A stretch of DNA of 64,000 nucleotides. Source: Onchidella celtica (taxonomy: Eukaryota > Mollusca > Gastropoda > Systellommatophora > Onchidiidae). The translations under genes and the position numbers were made by a program. Positions within the stretch are counted from its first letter, which is position 1, and every line of letters begins with the position of its first letter. Shown here in pieces: positions 62,530 to 64,000 of the stretch. Under the pieces are notes generated by a model. The model saw only the letters and a program-made list of their open reading frames with translations. It did not search any database and was not told the origin of the DNA. Where the stretch lies: NCBI GenBank assembly GCA_963931925.1, contig OZ007583.1, forward strand, positions 18,832,048 through 18,896,047, given 5' to 3'.

Positions 62530-64000
62530 ATATACACATTTGTAAATTGTAATTGATGTGTCTGGATGAGGCTGGGGATTGCCAGCCCATCCTAGAACAG
62601 ATCTAGATTAGATCTATCTTAACTACGTCAGTGTGTCTTGACGGTTTGATCCTTTATAAGCAGTTAAATGAGTTAATAGTGTCGTCTGAGACCTAAGTAT
62701 ATCATTTGTGAGATAGTAGGCAGTCTATATTTCTGAAGATAAATAATTACTAAGTAAACTGTGAATGAATCAGAATGATATAGAGTTTCAAATCTTTTAA
62801 GAATCTAGCGGAGATTTATAGTTATGTATTTTAGTATTTTCATTTGATGCTGCTGATGTTGTCTTTTGATATGTAAGATAGACGAAATTGTTAGGACTTT
62901 TAAGTAATAAATTTGTGGCCCTACAAGGTCCTTGATATAACCTACTCGAAATTGTTATTAGTGTATGTGGCATGGTATGGCAGAGTAATTTCTAAAACCT
63001 CTCGATATTTATTAAAAATGCAGTCGAACACGTAAATTTATAATTAACCATCCCCGTAAAACACGAGCACAGTAATCCCTATCTGTAACACCCTTCTTTG
63101 AACTCGTAACACTCGAGGACCCAGCTCGTAACACTGGAGAGGGACCCTTAAAGAACCTTAGATAACGCCATGCCACTTAGATAAATTATTTAATACCTAT
63201 TGTATTTTTTATTCCATTATTTAATATTGTACTTTTGTAATATTATCTTTTCAGGTCTTTTATTATAGAGTTTAAACAATTTGTATTAATCCAATATTTT
63301 GTATTTCAATTTCATATGGTGAACTCATCCCATTGACCCGTGGACACCGGCGAGGGAACCCTTTCATCATCCAGTTCTACTTCAGACAGAAATACAAGTT
63401 TGGGCTTGGAGCTATGGATTGAGGATATTTACCATCTGAATTCCTCAAAAATAAAGATAAGTGATCCATCTATCTAACAGTCTTGGGGAGGGCGACGTAC
63501 TTTCCGCTCTGTGTGTATTGTTCCAGGCCATTTTACTATTTACTATATGTTTAGTTTAAGTGCGGGAGGTTGGTTGGGATCATAGGTTAGCATATCTTCT
63601 TTGCCATTACGAAGGATATTGGAGGCCTTGGTGGCTATGTAAAATAACTCGGGGGGATTTGCTTCTCTGTGAATAGTTCTATTAGGGATCCATTATTCGT
63701 ATAGATTGTGGCGTTCTTTTCCTTCCTCACATTTCTTTAGGAAGATGTCTCTCCTGTCTTTCTTCTTAAACTATCTGTAATATAAGTTAGGACTTGTAGG
63801 GTCTGTTATCGTTCGTTTTACTCGTCATTATACGTCCTGTTTATTGTATTTTTTTTTTGCTTATAAACTTTAAACTACTATACTAACATTGATATGATTT
63901 ACAATATATGCCTGAAGTATTTCACGTGCTAAAACCACGTTGAATTTTAATCTGGATTATTGACATTAAGTGAATTATTAGAACCCGTGCAGTTAATACT
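62530..64000 (+). mobile_element. Diverged relative of LTR-3, running off the window
   Basis: 62530-63133 resembles the right half of the LTR-3 LTR (ctggatgaggctggg, agatctagatta, ttgatgctgctgat, atgcagtcgaaca) and ends cgtaaca at 63133. The shared primer-site candidate ctggagagggaccc follows at 63134. The internal part to 64000 matches 29660-30730 (cccattgacccg, cggcgaggga, ttaggaagatgtctctcctgtc, tgaattattagaacccgtg). A 21-bp duplication of the LTR tip (cgtaacactcgaggacccag) lies just before the end. Where the LTR starts on the left is unclear; it is not alignable by eye before ~62530. Confidence 0.7.

Overview
The window is eukaryotic, animal-type DNA. It is AT-rich, has dense microsatellites and one spliced gene, and is dominated by transposable elements. 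Long stretches rich in TAGATCTA-type palindromes and the mix of retroelement families make a mollusc, probably a gastropod, my best guess. That is inference; no marker gene identifies a species.

Layout. (1) Positions ~31-32981 and ~41072-55694 are two direct-orientation copies (A and B) of one segment of about 15 kb. Copy A is swollen by two insertions that copy B lacks, so copy B preserves both empty sites. (2) At 790-15149 copy A holds three nested elements: a ~0.85 kb non-autonomous hAT-like element (8-bp TSD), split by LTR retrotransposon LTR-1 (1611-15116, 5-bp TSD), which is split by LTR-2 (5204-11749, 5-bp TSD, LTRs identical by eye). LTR-1 and LTR-2 both place integrase upstream of a gypsy-type reverse transcriptase/RNase H. 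This is the Gmr1-like order, not the usual Ty3/gypsy order. LTR-2 is nearly intact. (3) The rest of copy A (15158-28245) has no cellular gene that I recognise. It holds a tRNA-like SINE box, paralogous repeats, a minus-strand LINE 3' end, a LINE inserted in another LINE, and microsatellites. (4) LTR-3 (28246-32570) is a non-coding LTR element with a truncated right LTR; a diverged relative runs off the right end of the window (~62530-64000). (5) The unique spacer 32982-41071 contains the only cellular gene I can support. It is a three-exon, minus-strand, four-transmembrane PMP22/claudin-type gene (complement of 37969-38132, 39893-40054 and 40413-40602; 171 aa). Both of its introns carry a tandem array next to the 5' splice site. 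(6) Copy B (41072-55694) repeats the segment with an uninterrupted hAT element. (7) 56161-60728 is LTR-4, a decayed Ty3/gypsy (Mag-like) element with the usual PR-RT-RH-INT order.

The elements do not form a pathway. The value of the window is as a dated stack: old hAT, then the segmental duplication, then LTR-1 and LTR-3 in copy A only, then LTR-2 into LTR-1. The main novelty candidates are the two Gmr1-order elements, one nested in the protease codons of the other, and a minisatellite that appears to have been made from a splice donor.
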